Below, in pieces: positions 10,672 to 22,013 of a DNA stretch of 64,000 nucleotides. The translations under genes were made by a program, and so were the position numbers. Where the stretch lies: the NCBI RefSeq assembly GCF_900637205.1, contig NZ_LR134355.1:1302001-1366000 (forward strand), in the 5' to 3' direction. Every line of letters starts with the position of its first letter. Within the stretch, counting starts at the first letter, position 1. The notes under the pieces are model-generated. The model was not told the origin of the DNA. It saw nothing but the letters and a program-made list of their open reading frames with translations, and ran no database searches. Origin of the DNA: Mycolicibacterium chitae (GTDB taxonomy: Bacteria; Actinomycetota; Actinomycetes; Mycobacteriales; Mycobacteriaceae).

Positions 10672-12288
10672 GTGACGGAGTCTTCTCCGACGTTCCAGAC
10701 CATTCAGCAATTGCTGCGGTCGCGCCGCGCCGAGACCGGCACCGCGGTGCGCCACGGCGACCGGCGCTGGAGCTGGCGGGAACACCTCGACGCGGCCGAG
10801 ACGCAGGCCGCGGCGCTGCTGGCCACGGTGGACACCGCCCGGCCCGTGCACGTCGGCGCGCTGCTGGGCAACACCCCGGAAATGCTTACCGCGATGGCCG
10901 CGGCCGGCCTGGGCGGCTACGTGCTGTGCGGCATCAACAACACCCGGCGCGGCCCGGCGCTGCGGCGCGACATCCTGCACGCCGACTGCCAGATCTTGCT
11001 GGTCGACGCCGCGCACCGCCCGCTGCTCGAGGGCCTGGACCTGCCCGGGGTGACGGTGCTGGACATCGACTCCCCGCGGTGGCGCGACCTGCTCGACGCG
11101 GCGCCCCCGCTGATCCCGCACCGCGAGGTCGAGCCGCTGGACACCTTCATGATGATCTTCACCTCCGGCACCAGCGGCGACCCGAAGGCCGTGCAGGTGG
11201 CCCACATGACCGTGCTCTTCGCGGGCATGGCCCTGGTGCAGCGGTTCACCATCACGACGCAGGACGTCTGCTACCTGTCCATGCCGCTGTTCCACTCCAA
11301 CGCCCTGCTGGCGGGGTGGAGCGTGGCCGTCGGCGCCGGCGCGGCCATGGCCCCGGCGACGTTCTCGGCCTCCGGCCTGCTCGACGATGTCCGGCGCTAC
11401 GGCGCCACCTACCTCAACTACGTGGGCAAACCGCTGGCCTACGTGCTCGGCACGCCCGAGCGGCCGGACGACGCCGACAACCCGCTGCGGGTCGCGTTCG
11501 GCAACGAGGCCGGCGACCGCGATATCGCCGAGTTCGGCCGGCGGTTCGGCTGCACGGTGTGGGACGGGTTCGGCTCCACCGAGGGGGCGGTGATCGTCAC
11601 CCGCGAGGACGACTGCCCGCCGGGCTCGGTCGGTCGCGGATTCCCGGGGGTGGCCATCTACGACCCCGACACCGTGACCGAGTGTGCGGTCGCGGAGTTC
11701 GACGCCCACGGCGCGCTGCTCAACGGCGAGAAGGCCATCGGCGAACTGGTCAACACCACCGGCGCCGGGCTGTTCCGGGGCTACTACAACGACACCGATG
11801 CCACCGACGACCGGCTGCGGCACGGGATGTACTGGTCGGGGGACCTCGCCTACCGGGACGCCGACGGCTGGATCTACCTCGCCGGCCGCACCGCGGACTG
11901 GATGCGCGTCGACGGCGAGAACATGACCTCGGCCCCCATCGAGCGGATCCTGTTGCGCCACAACGCCGTCAACCAGGTCGCGGTGTACCCGGTGCCCGAC
12001 GAGCAGGTCGGCGATCAGGTGATGGCGGCCGTCGTGCCCTACCCGGCGGCCAAGCTGGTCGCCGAGGAGTTCGGCGAGTTCCTGGCCGCCCAGGCGGACC
12101 TGTCACCCAAGGCGTGGCCGCGGCGGGTGTGGATCACCGACGTGTTGCCGTCGACGGCCACCAACAAGGTGCTCAAGCGCGAACTGATCGGGATGGGGCC
12201 CGCACCGGCCGGCGGGCGCCTGTGGGTCCGGGATCCCCGGGGCAGCACCTACGCCGAACTCGACCCCGCCGCGGCGGGCCAGGAATGA
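10672..12288 (+). CDS. Acyl-CoA synthetase, FadD17/FadD1-like
   Basis: ANL-superfamily ligase that activates a carboxylic acid via an acyl-adenylate to its CoA thioester. The 538 residues show the AMP-binding P-loop IFTSGTSGDPK (about 162-172), DGFGSTEG (A5), YWSGDLAYRDADG (A7) and the C-terminal lysine in NKVLKRE (A10). Many stretches (SMPLFHSNA, YGATYLNYVGKP, WMRVDGEN) read like M. tuberculosis FadD17, a ligase linked to steroid side-chain acids, but the substrate cannot be set from sequence. GTG 10672 or 10663 may be the start. It is divergent from the TetR gene and probably controlled by it. Confidence 0.9.
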   Translation: MTESSPTFQTIQQLLRSRRAETGTAVRHGDRRWSWREHLDAAETQAAALLATVDTARPVHVGALLGNTPEMLTAMAAAGLGGYVLCGINNTRRGPALRRDILHADCQILLVDAAHRPLLEGLDLPGVTVLDIDSPRWRDLLDAAPPLIPHREVEPLDTFMMIFTSGTSGDPKAVQVAHMTVLFAGMALVQRFTITTQDVCYLSMPLFHSNALLAGWSVAVGAGAAMAPATFSASGLLDDVRRYGATYLNYVGKPLAYVLGTPERPDDADNPLRVAFGNEAGDRDIAEFGRRFGCTVWDGFGSTEGAVIVTREDDCPPGSVGRGFPGVAIYDPDTVTECAVAEFDAHGALLNGEKAIGELVNTTGAGLFRGYYNDTDATDDRLRHGMYWSGDLAYRDADGWIYLAGRTADWMRVDGENMTSAPIERILLRHNAVNQVAVYPVPDEQVGDQVMAAVVPYPAAKLVAEEFGEFLAAQADLSPKAWPRRVWITDVLPSTATNKVLKRELIGMGPAPAGGRLWVRDPRGSTYAELDPAAAGQE

Positions 12289-12305
12289 TGCGGGTGCCCT
12301 CGGCG

Positions 12306-12336
12306 TTTAGGACTACGGCGGCCCAACTGGCATAAT
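12306..12336 (+). promoter_or_regulatory. Possible rpmE promoter
   Basis: CATAAT at 12331-12336, preceded by TGG, resembles an extended -10 box; the -35 (TTTAGG, 12306-12311) is poor with a 19-base spacer. It lies between the ligase stop and rpmE, about 90 bases before the rpmE ATG. Confidence 0.4.
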
Positions 12337-12424
12337 GGACCGTCGACCACCTCAGGTTCCGGTTCACGCCCCAATGCAGCAGGTCAGACGGGCGACCCGG
12401 CGGCCGACGATCGAAGAGGACACC

Positions 12425-12649
12425 ATGAAGACGGGTATTCACCCAGACTACAAAGAGACCACCGTGGTCTGCGGCTGCGGCAACTCCTTCACCACCCGCA
12501 GCACCAAGGACAGCGGCCACATCGTGGTCGAGGTCTGCTCGCAGTGCCACCCGTTCTACACCGGCAAGCAGAAGATCCTGGACAGCGGCGGTCGCGTCGC
12601 CCGGTTCGAGAAGCGCTACGGCAAGCGCAAGGCAGCCGACGACAAGTAG
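12425..12649 (+). CDS. rpmE: 50S ribosomal protein L31 (zinc-binding form)
   Basis: A 74-residue protein with the C+ signature: Cys16, Cys18, Cys38 and Cys41 can bind one zinc ion. It joins the large subunit near the 5S rRNA. The start at ATG 12425 fits the family N-terminus MKTGIHPDY and has GAAGAGGA upstream. Mycobacteria commonly also have a zinc-free paralogue for zinc starvation; none is seen here. A very stable hairpin lies after the gene. Confidence 0.97.
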   Translation: MKTGIHPDYKETTVVCGCGNSFTTRSTKDSGHIVVEVCSQCHPFYTGKQKILDSGGRVARFEKRYGKRKAADDK

Positions 12650-12657
12650 CTGTGAGT

Positions 12658-12712
12658 CCGGCGCCCGAACGCCCGCATGTACATGCGGGTCTCGGGCGCC
12701 GGTTCTTGTTTG
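12658..12712 (+). terminator. Strong hairpin terminator between rpmE and prfA
   Basis: An 11-bp outer stem (12658-12668 with 12692-12702) and an inner self-complementary arm (12672-12680 with 12681-12689) are followed by TTCTTGTTTG. It probably ends most rpmE transcripts or attenuates prfA, which starts 45 bases later. Confidence 0.75.
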
Positions 12713-12746
12713 TGGACGACGAATCAGGCGGCGTTAGGAGACCCTC

Positions 12747-13814
12747 GTGACCAACAGTGCGATCGATGCGCTGCTGGCCGAGCACGCCGACCTCGAACGG
12801 CAGCTCAGCGACCCCGAGTTGCACGCCGATGCGGCCAACGCGCGCCGCGTGGCCCGGCGCTTCTCGCAGGTGTCCCCGACGGTGGCGACCTACCGCAAGC
12901 TCGAGGCCGCCCGCGGTGACCTCGAGGCCGCGCGCGAACTCGCCGACGAGGACGCGTCCTTCGCCGCCGAGGTCCCCGAGCTCGAGTCCCGCATCGCCGA
13001 GCTGGACGCCCAGCTGATGGACATGCTGGCCCCCCGCGACCCGCACGACGCCGACGACATCGTGCTCGAGGTGAAATCCGGCGAGGGCGGCGAGGAGTCC
13101 GCCCTGTTCGCCGCGGACCTGGCGCGGATGTACATCCGCTACGCCGAGCGGCACGGCTGGAACGTCACCGTGCTCGACGAGACCACCTCCGACCTCGGCG
13201 GCTACAAGGACGCCACGCTCTCGATCGCCAGCAAGGGTGATTCGGCCGACGGCGTGTGGTCGCGGCTGAAGTTCGAAGGCGGCGTGCACCGGGTCCAGCG
13301 GGTCCCGGTGACCGAATCGCAGGGCCGCGTGCACACCTCGGCCGCCGGGATCCTCGTCTACCCCGAGCCCGAGGAAGTCGAGCAGATCCAGATCGACGAG
13401 TCGGACCTGCGCGTCGACGTCTACCGCAGCTCCGGCAAGGGCGGCCAGGGCGTCAACACCACCGACTCCGCGGTGCGCCTCACACACCTGCCGACCGGCA
13501 TCGTGGTCACCTGCCAGAACGAGCGCTCCCAGCTGCAGAACAAGGCCCGCGCGCTGCAGGTGCTCGCCGCGCGGCTGCAGGCCATCGCCGAGGAGGAGGC
13601 GCAGGCCAGCGCCTCGGCGGACCGCGCCAGCCAGATCCGCACGGTGGACCGCAGCGAGCGCATCCGCACCTACAACTTCCCGGAGAACCGGCTCACCGAT
13701 CACCGCATCGGGTTCAAGGCCCACAACCTCGATCAGGTTCTCGACGGCGAGCTCGACCCGTTGTTCGACGCCCTGGCCGAGGCCGACAAGCAGACCCGGC
13801 TCCAGCAGAGCTGA
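12747..13814 (+). CDS. prfA: Peptide chain release factor 1
   Basis: Reads UAA and UAG stop codons and triggers peptide release. The 355-residue protein has the tripeptide-type anticodon segment in RVPVTESQG and the catalytic GGQ at about 232-234 ([10 protein letters not shown]). GTG 12747 is preceded by TAGGAGA. The stop overlaps the prmC ATG (TGATG), fitting its partner methylase. Confidence 0.97.
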   Translation: MTNSAIDALLAEHADLERQLSDPELHADAANARRVARRFSQVSPTVATYRKLEAARGDLEAARELADEDASFAAEVPELESRIAELDAQLMDMLAPRDPHDADDIVLEVKSGEGGEESALFAADLARMYIRYAERHGWNVTVLDETTSDLGGYKDATLSIASKGDSADGVWSRLKFEGGVHRVQRVPVTESQGRVHTSAAGILVYPEPEEVEQIQIDESDLRVDVYRSSGKGGQGVNTTDSAVRLTHLPTGIVVTCQNERSQLQNKARALQVLAARLQAIAEEEAQASASADRASQIRTVDRSERIRTYNFPENRLTDHRIGFKAHNLDQVLDGELDPLFDALAEADKQTRLQQS

Positions 13815-14719
13815 TGACTCCGGTGGACGCGCGTGCCGCCGGGGTCGCCGGGGTGGCCGCCGAGGTGACGGCCGCCACCGAGACCCTGGCCCGGGCGGGC
13901 ATCGCCGCGGCGCGGGTCGACGCCGAACTCCTGGCGGCCCACGTCCTCGGTGTCGACCGCGGCCGACTGCGGTTCGCCGAACCGGCCGCGGACTTCGCCG
14001 CCGCGTACCGGCGGCTCGTCGCCGCCCGAGCGCAGCGCATCCCGCTGCAGCACCTCGTCGGGACGGCGCCCTTCGGACCGCTGACGCTGGCGGTGGGGCC
14101 GGGGGTGTTCGTGCCGCGGCCGGAGACCGAGTCGCTGCTCGAATGGGCCATGGCCGTGCTGGATGAGATTGCCGCCCAACCGAACCCGATCGTTGTCGAT
14201 GCCTGCACCGGCAGCGGGGCGCTGGCCGTGGCCCTGGCCCGGCACCGGCCCGACGCGACCGTCATCGCCATCGACGACTCACCTGCCGCACTCGACTACG
14301 CCCGGCGCAACGCCGCCGGCACCGGCGTGGAACTCGTCGAGGCCGACGTCACCGCGGCCGACCTGCGCACCGACCTGAACGGCCGGGTGGACCTGCTGGT
14401 GAGCAACCCGCCCTACATCCCCGAGGGCGCGCGGCTGGAACCCGAAGTGGCCGAGCACGATCCGCACCACGCGCTGTTCGGCGGCGCCGACGGCATGGCG
14501 GTCATCGGCCCGCTCGCCGCGCTGGCCGGACGCTGGCTCAAGCCCGGCGGCCGGTTCGCCGTCGAGCACGACGACACCACCTCGGCGGCTACTGTCGACC
14601 TGATCCGCGACACCGGCTTGTTCGACGAGGTCCGGCCCCGGGCCGACCTCGCGGGCCGACCGCGGTTCGTGACCGCGCTACGACGTGGACCCGCTGTCGC
14701 GGGGGAGGAGCAGCCATGA
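13814..14719 (+). CDS. prmC: Release factor glutamine methyltransferase
   Basis: Methylates the Gln of the GGQ motif of release factors with AdoMet. The 301 residues hold an N-terminal helical domain (about 1-90) and a Rossmann methyltransferase core with VDACTGSGALAVALA (motif I) and NPPY at 198-201, which binds the target Gln. The ATG overlaps the prfA stop and its own stop overlaps the next start, so prfA-prmC-sua5 form one coupled operon. Confidence 0.96.
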   Translation: MTPVDARAAGVAGVAAEVTAATETLARAGIAAARVDAELLAAHVLGVDRGRLRFAEPAADFAAAYRRLVAARAQRIPLQHLVGTAPFGPLTLAVGPGVFVPRPETESLLEWAMAVLDEIAAQPNPIVVDACTGSGALAVALARHRPDATVIAIDDSPAALDYARRNAAGTGVELVEADVTAADLRTDLNGRVDLLVSNPPYIPEGARLEPEVAEHDPHHALFGGADGMAVIGPLAALAGRWLKPGGRFAVEHDDTTSAATVDLIRDTGLFDEVRPRADLAGRPRFVTALRRGPAVAGEEQP

Positions 14720-15369
14720 GCAAGTTGTTCGAATGCGGCGATCCGGCGCAGCGGCAGACCGGTATCGACGCGGCGGTGCGCGCCGCCAAGGACGGCCGGC
14801 TCGTGGTGCTGCCCACCGACACCGTCTACGGGATCGGCGCGGACGCCTTCGACAGCGACGCGGTCGCGGCGCTGCTGGCCGCCAAGGGCCGCGGCCGGGA
14901 CATGCCGGTGCCGGTCCTGGTCGGTTCCTGGCACACCATCGAGGGCCTGGTCTACACGGTGCCCCAAGCCGCGCGCGAATTGATCCGCGCGTTCTGGCCC
15001 GGCGCGCTGAGTCTGGTTGTGCGGCAGGCGCCGTCGCTGCAATGGGATCTCGGCGACGCCGACGGCACCGTCATGCTGCGGATGCCGCTGCACCCCGTGG
15101 CCATCGAGGTGTTGCGTGCGGTCGGCCCGATGGCGGTCTCGAGCGCCAACATCTCGGGGCACCCGCCGGCGGTGACGGTCAACGAGGCCCGCGAACAACT
15201 CGGTGACCAGGTGCAGGTCTACCTCGACGGCGGCCCGGCCGAACAGCGCGCCGCCTCCACCATCGTCGACCTCACCGGCCCGTCACCCAGAATCCTGCGG
15301 GAGGGCCCCATTTCGGCCGCGGACATCGCGACGGTGCTCGGCGTGTCCGCCGAGTCGCTGCAGGACTGA
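14716..15369 (+). CDS. L-threonylcarbamoyladenylate synthase (Sua5/YrdC/YwlC)
   Basis: Makes threonylcarbamoyl-AMP from threonine, bicarbonate and ATP, the first step of the t6A37 modification of ANN-reading tRNAs. The 217 residues match the mycobacterial homologue (Rv1301). The YrdC core has LPTDTVYGIGADA and MAVSSANISGHPP. ATG 14716 overlaps the prmC stop by 4 bases, so it is coupled to the release-factor genes. Confidence 0.95.
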   Translation: MSKLFECGDPAQRQTGIDAAVRAAKDGRLVVLPTDTVYGIGADAFDSDAVAALLAAKGRGRDMPVPVLVGSWHTIEGLVYTVPQAARELIRAFWPGALSLVVRQAPSLQWDLGDADGTVMLRMPLHPVAIEVLRAVGPMAVSSANISGHPPAVTVNEAREQLGDQVQVYLDGGPAEQRAASTIVDLTGPSPRILREGPISAADIATVLGVSAESLQD

Positions 15370-15411
15370 TTCTCGACTGGGGTCTTAGCTTTGTGCAGTA
15401 CGGTTCATGCG

Positions 15412-16647
15412 GTGGCGAGTGCAGCTAGTCCAGGCACGGTCCTGGCCGACGGTTTGCTCGCCCTTTCCGAACGCGGCGCCGGCGTCCCGCTGCGCGAACT
15501 CGCGCTGGTGGGGCTGACCGCGGCGATCATCACCTACTTCGCGACCAGTCCGGTGCGCGTGCTGGCCACCAAGATCGGCGCGGTCGCCATTCCGCGCGAC
15601 CGGGACGTCCACGTCCAGCCCACCCCGCGGATGGGCGGGCTGGCGATGTACACCGGCATCGTCGCCGCGGTCTTCTTGGCCTCGCAACTGCCGGCGCTGA
15701 CTCGCGGCTTCGTCTACTCCAACGGGATGCCGGCCGTCGTCGTGGCCGGCGGGCTGATCATGGGCATCGGCCTGATCGACGACCGGTGGGGGCTGGACGC
15801 CCTGACGAAATTCGCCGGTCAGATCACCGCCGCGAGCGTGCTGGTCACCATGGGGGTGGCCTGGAGCGTGCTCTACATCCCGATCGGCGGGGTGGGCACC
15901 ATCGTGCTGGACCAGACCGCCTCGATCCTGCTGACGCTCGCGTTGACCGTCTCGGTGGTCAACGCGATGAACTTCGTCGACGGACTCGACGGGCTGGCCG
16001 CCGGCCTCGGGTTCATCACCGCCATGGCGATCTGCGTGTTCTCGGTCGGCCTGCTCGCCGACCACGGCGGCGACGTGCTGTTCTACCCGCCGGCGGTGAT
16101 CTCCGTCGTCCTCGCGGGGGCGTGCCTGGGCTTCCTGCCGCACAACTTCCACCGCGCCAAGATCTTCATGGGCGATTCGGGCTCGATGTTGATCGGTCTG
16201 ATGCTGGCCGCGGCGTCGACGACGGCGGCGGGACCGATCTCGCAGAACGCCTACGGGGCGCGGGATGTCTTCGCCCTGCTCTCGCCGTTCCTGCTGGTGA
16301 TCGCCGTGGTGTTCGTGCCGGCGCTGGACATGCTGCTGGCGATCGTCCGTCGCACCCGGGCCGGCCGCAGCCCGTTCAGCCCGGACAAGATGCACCTGCA
16401 TCACCGACTGCTGCAGATCGGCCATTCCCATCGCCGCGTGGTGCTGCTGATCTACCTGTGGGTGGGCATCGTGGCCTTCGGTGCGGCGAGCACCATCTTC
16501 TTCGATCCGCGCTACACCGGCGCGGTGATGCTGGCGGCGATCGTCGTCGCCGTCGTCGTGACGCTGATTCCCTTGCTGCGACGCTCAAGTGGGGACCTCG
16601 ATGACGGCTTCGAGGACTACTTCGAAGGCAGATACGACGTTAAGTAG
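15412..16647 (+). CDS. wecA: Undecaprenyl-phosphate GlcNAc-1-phosphate transferase (decaprenyl-phosphate form)
   Basis: Membrane enzyme that moves GlcNAc-1-phosphate from UDP-GlcNAc to decaprenyl phosphate, the first step of the arabinogalactan linker in mycobacteria. The roughly 411 residues have ten or eleven membrane segments, the DDRWGLDAL and NAMNFVDGLDGLAAG Asp motifs and the HLHHRLLQIGHSHRR loop. GTG 15412 is taken as the start by comparison with the family; TTG 15391 in frame is possible. It lies just after the Sua5 gene and 236 bases before the atp operon. Confidence 0.93.
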   Translation: MASAASPGTVLADGLLALSERGAGVPLRELALVGLTAAIITYFATSPVRVLATKIGAVAIPRDRDVHVQPTPRMGGLAMYTGIVAAVFLASQLPALTRGFVYSNGMPAVVVAGGLIMGIGLIDDRWGLDALTKFAGQITAASVLVTMGVAWSVLYIPIGGVGTIVLDQTASILLTLALTVSVVNAMNFVDGLDGLAAGLGFITAMAICVFSVGLLADHGGDVLFYPPAVISVVLAGACLGFLPHNFHRAKIFMGDSGSMLIGLMLAAASTTAAGPISQNAYGARDVFALLSPFLLVIAVVFVPALDMLLAIVRRTRAGRSPFSPDKMHLHHRLLQIGHSHRRVVLLIYLWVGIVAFGAASTIFFDPRYTGAVMLAAIVVAVVVTLIPLLRRSSGDLDDGFEDYFEGRYDVK

Positions 16648-16755
16648 TAGGCCCCCGTTTCGGCGTTCTACCATGTGGTACGGTTCCTGCCAGAACCCGA
16701 AAAACCTCGCGGGTTGCCGGTCTGGTCCACGGGCTGAAAAGTCCGTTCGGCGCCA

Positions 16756-16786
16756 TTAACCACCGGTTGTTGACCGACGCTAGATT
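16756..16786 (+). promoter_or_regulatory. Possible atp operon promoter
   Basis: TAGATT at 16781-16786 resembles a -10 box and TTAACC at 16756-16761 a weak -35 with a 19-base spacer. It lies in the 236-base gap between wecA and atpI, the only gap of size upstream of the operon. Confidence 0.35.
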
Positions 16787-16883
16787 GACGTACAGGGAGC
16801 TACCCGTTGGGTGAGTCGAGCGCGCACGCGCGCCTCCGATACGCTCAGCGGGCACGTAACCGCCGCGAGAATGAGGAGAGGCC

Positions 16884-17351
16884 GTGACAACGCCAGCGCA
16901 GGACGCGCCGTTGGTGTTTCCGTCCGTTGCGTTCAGGCCCGTTCGCCTGTTCGCGATCTGTGTCGTGCTCACCGGTGTGGCGACCGCGATTGCTGCCTAC
17001 CTCGGTTCTCCGATGTTCGGGGCCTTCTTCGGTATCGGCTTGGGCCTCGGCCTGTTCAACGCGCTGATGGTGCGGCGAGCGGTCGAGGCGATCACCGCCA
17101 AGGACCATCCGCTCAAGAGTCAGATGGCCATGAATTCCGCGACGCGACTGCTGGTCGTCACGGTCGTCGGTCTCGTCATCGCCTTCTACTTCCGCCCGAC
17201 GGGTCTCGGAGTGCTGTTCGGCCTGGCCTTGTTCCAGGTCCTGCTGGTGGCGACCACGTCGCTGCCGGTGCTCAAGAAGCTGCGCTCCGGCTCCGACGCC
17301 GATGATTCACCAGTACCTGCTTCCAACGACGGCTTTGCTTCGAAGGATTGA
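16884..17351 (+). CDS. atpI: ATP synthase protein I-like membrane protein
   Basis: A 155-residue protein with four hydrophobic segments (about 20-40, 44-65, 85-105, 108-128) at the head of the atp operon, the place of Rv1303. AtpI proteins are thought to help c-ring assembly or ion uptake and are not part of the finished enzyme. GTG 16884 follows GAGGAGAG. atpB follows after 8 bases. Confidence 0.85.
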   Translation: MTTPAQDAPLVFPSVAFRPVRLFAICVVLTGVATAIAAYLGSPMFGAFFGIGLGLGLFNALMVRRAVEAITAKDHPLKSQMAMNSATRLLVVTVVGLVIAFYFRPTGLGVLFGLALFQVLLVATTSLPVLKKLRSGSDADDSPVPASNDGFASKD

Positions 17352-17359
17352 TCCCGCAC

Positions 17360-18118
17360 ATGACTGAAAACGTCCTCGCTCTCCAGGTCGGACACCACAT
17401 CGAGCAGCAGTGGTTCGGCATGACGGTCAACGTCGACACCGTGCTGTCGTCCGCGATCGCCGCGGTGATCATCCTCGGACTGGCATTCTTCCTGCGCGCC
17501 AAGGTCACCTCGACCGGCGTGCCGGGCGGGGTGCAGCTGTTCTTCGAGACCGTGACGATTCAGTTCCGCCAGCAGGTGGAGAGCGCGATCGGTATGAAGA
17601 TCGCCCCGTTCGTGCTGCCGCTGGCGGTCAGCCTGTTCACCTACATCCTGCTCGCGAACTGGATCGCGGTGCTGCCGCTGCAGTACACCGGCAGCGACGG
17701 CATGGAGCACGAGATCCTCAAGCCCCCGGCGGCCGACGTCAACTTCGTGTTCGCGCTCGCGGCGTTCGTCTTCATCGCTTCCCACGCCGCCGGTATCTGG
17801 CGCCGCGGTCTGTTCGGCCACCCGAAGCAGCTGCTCAAGGGGCACGTGGCCTTCCTGGCCCCGATCAACATCGTCGAAGAGCTGGCCAAGCCGATCTCGC
17901 TGTCGCTGCGACTTTTCGGCAACATCTTCGCGGGCAGCATCATGGTCGGCTTGATCGCGATGTTCCCGGCCTGGATATTGTGGGCGCCGAACGCGATCTG
18001 GAAGGCGTTCGACCTGTTCATCGGGCTGATCCAGGCGTTCATCTTCGCGCTGCTGACCATCCTGTACTTCGGCCAGGCCATGGAGATCCACGACGACGAA
18101 CACGCCGAAGCGCACTGA
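17360..18118 (+). CDS. atpB: F0F1 ATP synthase subunit a
   Basis: Integral membrane subunit that forms the two proton half-channels next to the c-ring. The 252 residues include the helix with the essential Arg in [13 protein letters not shown] and the C-terminal [20 protein letters not shown] helix. ATG 17360 is chosen over an upstream TTG at 17348 because GAAGGA lies upstream and it gives the family N-terminus MTENVLA. Confidence 0.97.
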   Translation: MTENVLALQVGHHIEQQWFGMTVNVDTVLSSAIAAVIILGLAFFLRAKVTSTGVPGGVQLFFETVTIQFRQQVESAIGMKIAPFVLPLAVSLFTYILLANWIAVLPLQYTGSDGMEHEILKPPAADVNFVFALAAFVFIASHAAGIWRRGLFGHPKQLLKGHVAFLAPINIVEELAKPISLSLRLFGNIFAGSIMVGLIAMFPAWILWAPNAIWKAFDLFIGLIQAFIFALLTILYFGQAMEIHDDEHAEAH

Positions 18119-18151
18119 CAACTTGTAACAAGACAAGAACCAACAAAACCC

Positions 18152-18173
18152 CTGGTAGACAAACCGCTACCAG
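18152..18173 (+). other. Stem-loop in the atpB-atpE spacer
   Basis: CTGGTAG (18152-18158) and CTACCAG (18167-18173) form a perfect 7-bp stem with an 8-base loop, 8 bases before the AGGAGG ribosome binding site of atpE. The spacer is otherwise A-rich. It may stabilise or help translate the highly expressed c-subunit message. Confidence 0.55.
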
Positions 18174-18189
18174 CTATTTAGGAGGATAA

Positions 18190-18438
<249 letters not shown>

Positions 18439-18447
18439 TTCAGCGTC

Positions 18448-18960
18448 ATGGGTGATTTGACCGCAACCGTCCTGGCGGTGGAAGACGTCGGGGAGACGAG
18501 TAACTTCCTGCTCCCCAACGGCACGTTCTTCGTCGTGCTGTTCATCTTCCTGATCGTGCTCGGTGTTATCGGTAAATGGGTGGTGCCACCGATCAGCAAG
18601 GTGCTCGCCGAACGGGAGGCCATGCTGGCCAAGACGGCCGCCGACAACAAGAAAGCCGCGGAGCAGATGGCCGCGGCCCGAGCCGATTACGACGAGGCGA
18701 TTGCGGGAGCGCGGGGCGAAGCCTCGGCGATCCGCGACGAAGTGCGGACCGAGGGCCGCCAGCTCATCGACGAATCGCGTGCGGGGGCCAGCGGCGAGGT
18801 CAGTGAGAAGCTGCAGAGCGCAAGCAATCAGCTGTCGCAGACCGCCGCCGCCACCTCCAATGAGTTGCAGCCTTCGGTTGACGGGCTTTCGACGAAGCTC
18901 GCCAGCCGTATCCTCGGGGTCGATGTCTCCGGGGCCGATGCTTCGGGCGGGAGCCGCTGA
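18448..18960 (+). CDS. atpF: F0F1 ATP synthase subunit b
   Basis: Peripheral stalk subunit: one N-terminal membrane helix (about 25-48, [21 protein letters not shown]) and a long charged coiled coil, 170 residues in all. It pairs with the b-like half of the next gene product. Its stop overlaps the next start as TGATG. ATG 18448 follows atpE by 9 bases. Confidence 0.96.
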   Translation: MGDLTATVLAVEDVGETSNFLLPNGTFFVVLFIFLIVLGVIGKWVVPPISKVLAEREAMLAKTAADNKKAAEQMAAARADYDEAIAGARGEASAIRDEVRTEGRQLIDESRAGASGEVSEKLQSASNQLSQTAAATSNELQPSVDGLSTKLASRILGVDVSGADASGGSR

Positions 18961-20300
18961 TGTCGACTTTCATCGGAAACCTGATCGGTTTCGCCATCAT
19001 CGTGTGGGCGTTGCGCAAGTGGGTCGTTCCACTCGTCGCCAAGATGATGAAGACCCAGCAGGAAGCCATTCGGGAGTCCCTCGAGGAGAGCAAGTCGGCC
19101 TCGGAGAAGCTCGCCAACGCTGATCAGGATCACGCCAAGGCGCTCGAAGAGGCCAAGGCCGACTCCACTCGGATCACCGAGGAAGCCCGCAACGACTCGG
19201 TGCGCATCGCGGAGCAACTCCGCGAGCAGGCGGCCGCCGAGGCCGACCGGGTCCGCGCGCTCGGCGATCAGCAGGTGAATCTGTTGCAGCAGCAGACCAT
19301 TCGGGAACTGCGCCAGAACCTCGGCGCCGAGTCGGTGGAGAAGGCCGGCGAGATCGTTCGCAACTACGTCGCCGACCCGGCTGCCCAGTCGGCCACCGTC
19401 GACCGCTTCCTCGACGAGCTCGACGCCATGTCGCCCTCGCCGGCGGTCTTCGACGCCGGTGCCTCGTTGAACCTGCGGGCCTCCAGCCGTGAGGCGCTGG
19501 CCGAGGTTGTGAAGAAGTTCGAGCAGACGACCGAGGGCCTCGACGCCGATGCCCTCCGGACCCTGGCCGACGAACTGGCCTCGGTGGCCAAGGTGCTGCT
19601 CGACCAGTCGATCGTCCTCAAGCATCTGGCCGACCCGGCCGATGACGCCGAGCCCCGGACCAAGATGGCCAACAAGCTTTTCGGCGGCAAGGTCGGCGCG
19701 CCCACCCTGGAGCTCGTCAACACCGCCGTCGCGCAGCGGTGGTCGGTGGAGGCCAACCTGGTCGACGCCATCGAACACGTCGCGCGGCTGGCCCTGCTGG
19801 TCGGCGCCGACCGTGCCGGTGAGGGCGAACAGGTCGAGGACCAGTTGTTCCGGTTCGGCCGGGTGCTCGACGAGGAGCCGCGCCTGACGGCGCTGCTGTC
19901 GGACGAGACGACGCCGGCCGACCGTCGAGTCGCCTTGCTGGGCAAGGTCCTCGGCGATGCTGTCGGGACGGCCAACGCCACCACGTCGGCCCTGCTGACC
20001 CAGACTGTCGAGCTGCTGCGCGGGGATCGCGCCGATTCAGCGATCGCTGACTTGGCCGAACTCGCGGTCGCTCGCCGGGGCGAGATCGTCGCACACGTTA
20101 CGGCCGCAGCCGAACTCAGCGATGCGCAGCGCACCCGCCTCACCGAGGTCCTCGGCCGCATCTACAGCCACCCGGTGGCCGTGCAGCTGAGTATCGACCC
20201 GGCTCTGCTGGGTGGACTGCAGGTCGCCGTCGGCGACGAGGTCATCGACGGGGCTATTTCATCGCGGTTGGCGGCGGCCCGCGCCGGCCTGCCGGACTGA
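18960..20300 (+). CDS. atpH: F0F1 ATP synthase fused b-delta subunit
   Basis: A 446-residue fusion known from mycobacteria. Residues about 1-165 repeat the b-type layout (short N-terminal membrane helix [20 protein letters not shown], then coiled coil), a linker follows, and about 270-446 form the delta (OSCP) domain that ties the stalk to the alpha3beta3 head. Length equals that of M. tuberculosis AtpH. The ATG overlaps the atpF stop, ensuring matched amounts of the two stalk chains. Confidence 0.97.
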   Translation: MSTFIGNLIGFAIIVWALRKWVVPLVAKMMKTQQEAIRESLEESKSASEKLANADQDHAKALEEAKADSTRITEEARNDSVRIAEQLREQAAAEADRVRALGDQQVNLLQQQTIRELRQNLGAESVEKAGEIVRNYVADPAAQSATVDRFLDELDAMSPSPAVFDAGASLNLRASSREALAEVVKKFEQTTEGLDADALRTLADELASVAKVLLDQSIVLKHLADPADDAEPRTKMANKLFGGKVGAPTLELVNTAVAQRWSVEANLVDAIEHVARLALLVGADRAGEGEQVEDQLFRFGRVLDEEPRLTALLSDETTPADRRVALLGKVLGDAVGTANATTSALLTQTVELLRGDRADSAIADLAELAVARRGEIVAHVTAAAELSDAQRTRLTEVLGRIYSHPVAVQLSIDPALLGGLQVAVGDEVIDGAISSRLAAARAGLPD

Positions 20301-20351
20301 CAACCAAGAACTTCGAGCAGTAGACAACCAAAGGCAGGAAGACGAAAGACC

Positions 20352-21998
<1,647 letters not shown>

Positions 21999-22013
21999 GG
22001 ATCTGGAAGACAG

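Noticed and set aside
16801..16883. GC-rich CGCGCACGCGCGC stretch before atpI as a terminator
   Set aside because: No stable stem with T tract can be drawn; it is simple GC repetition.
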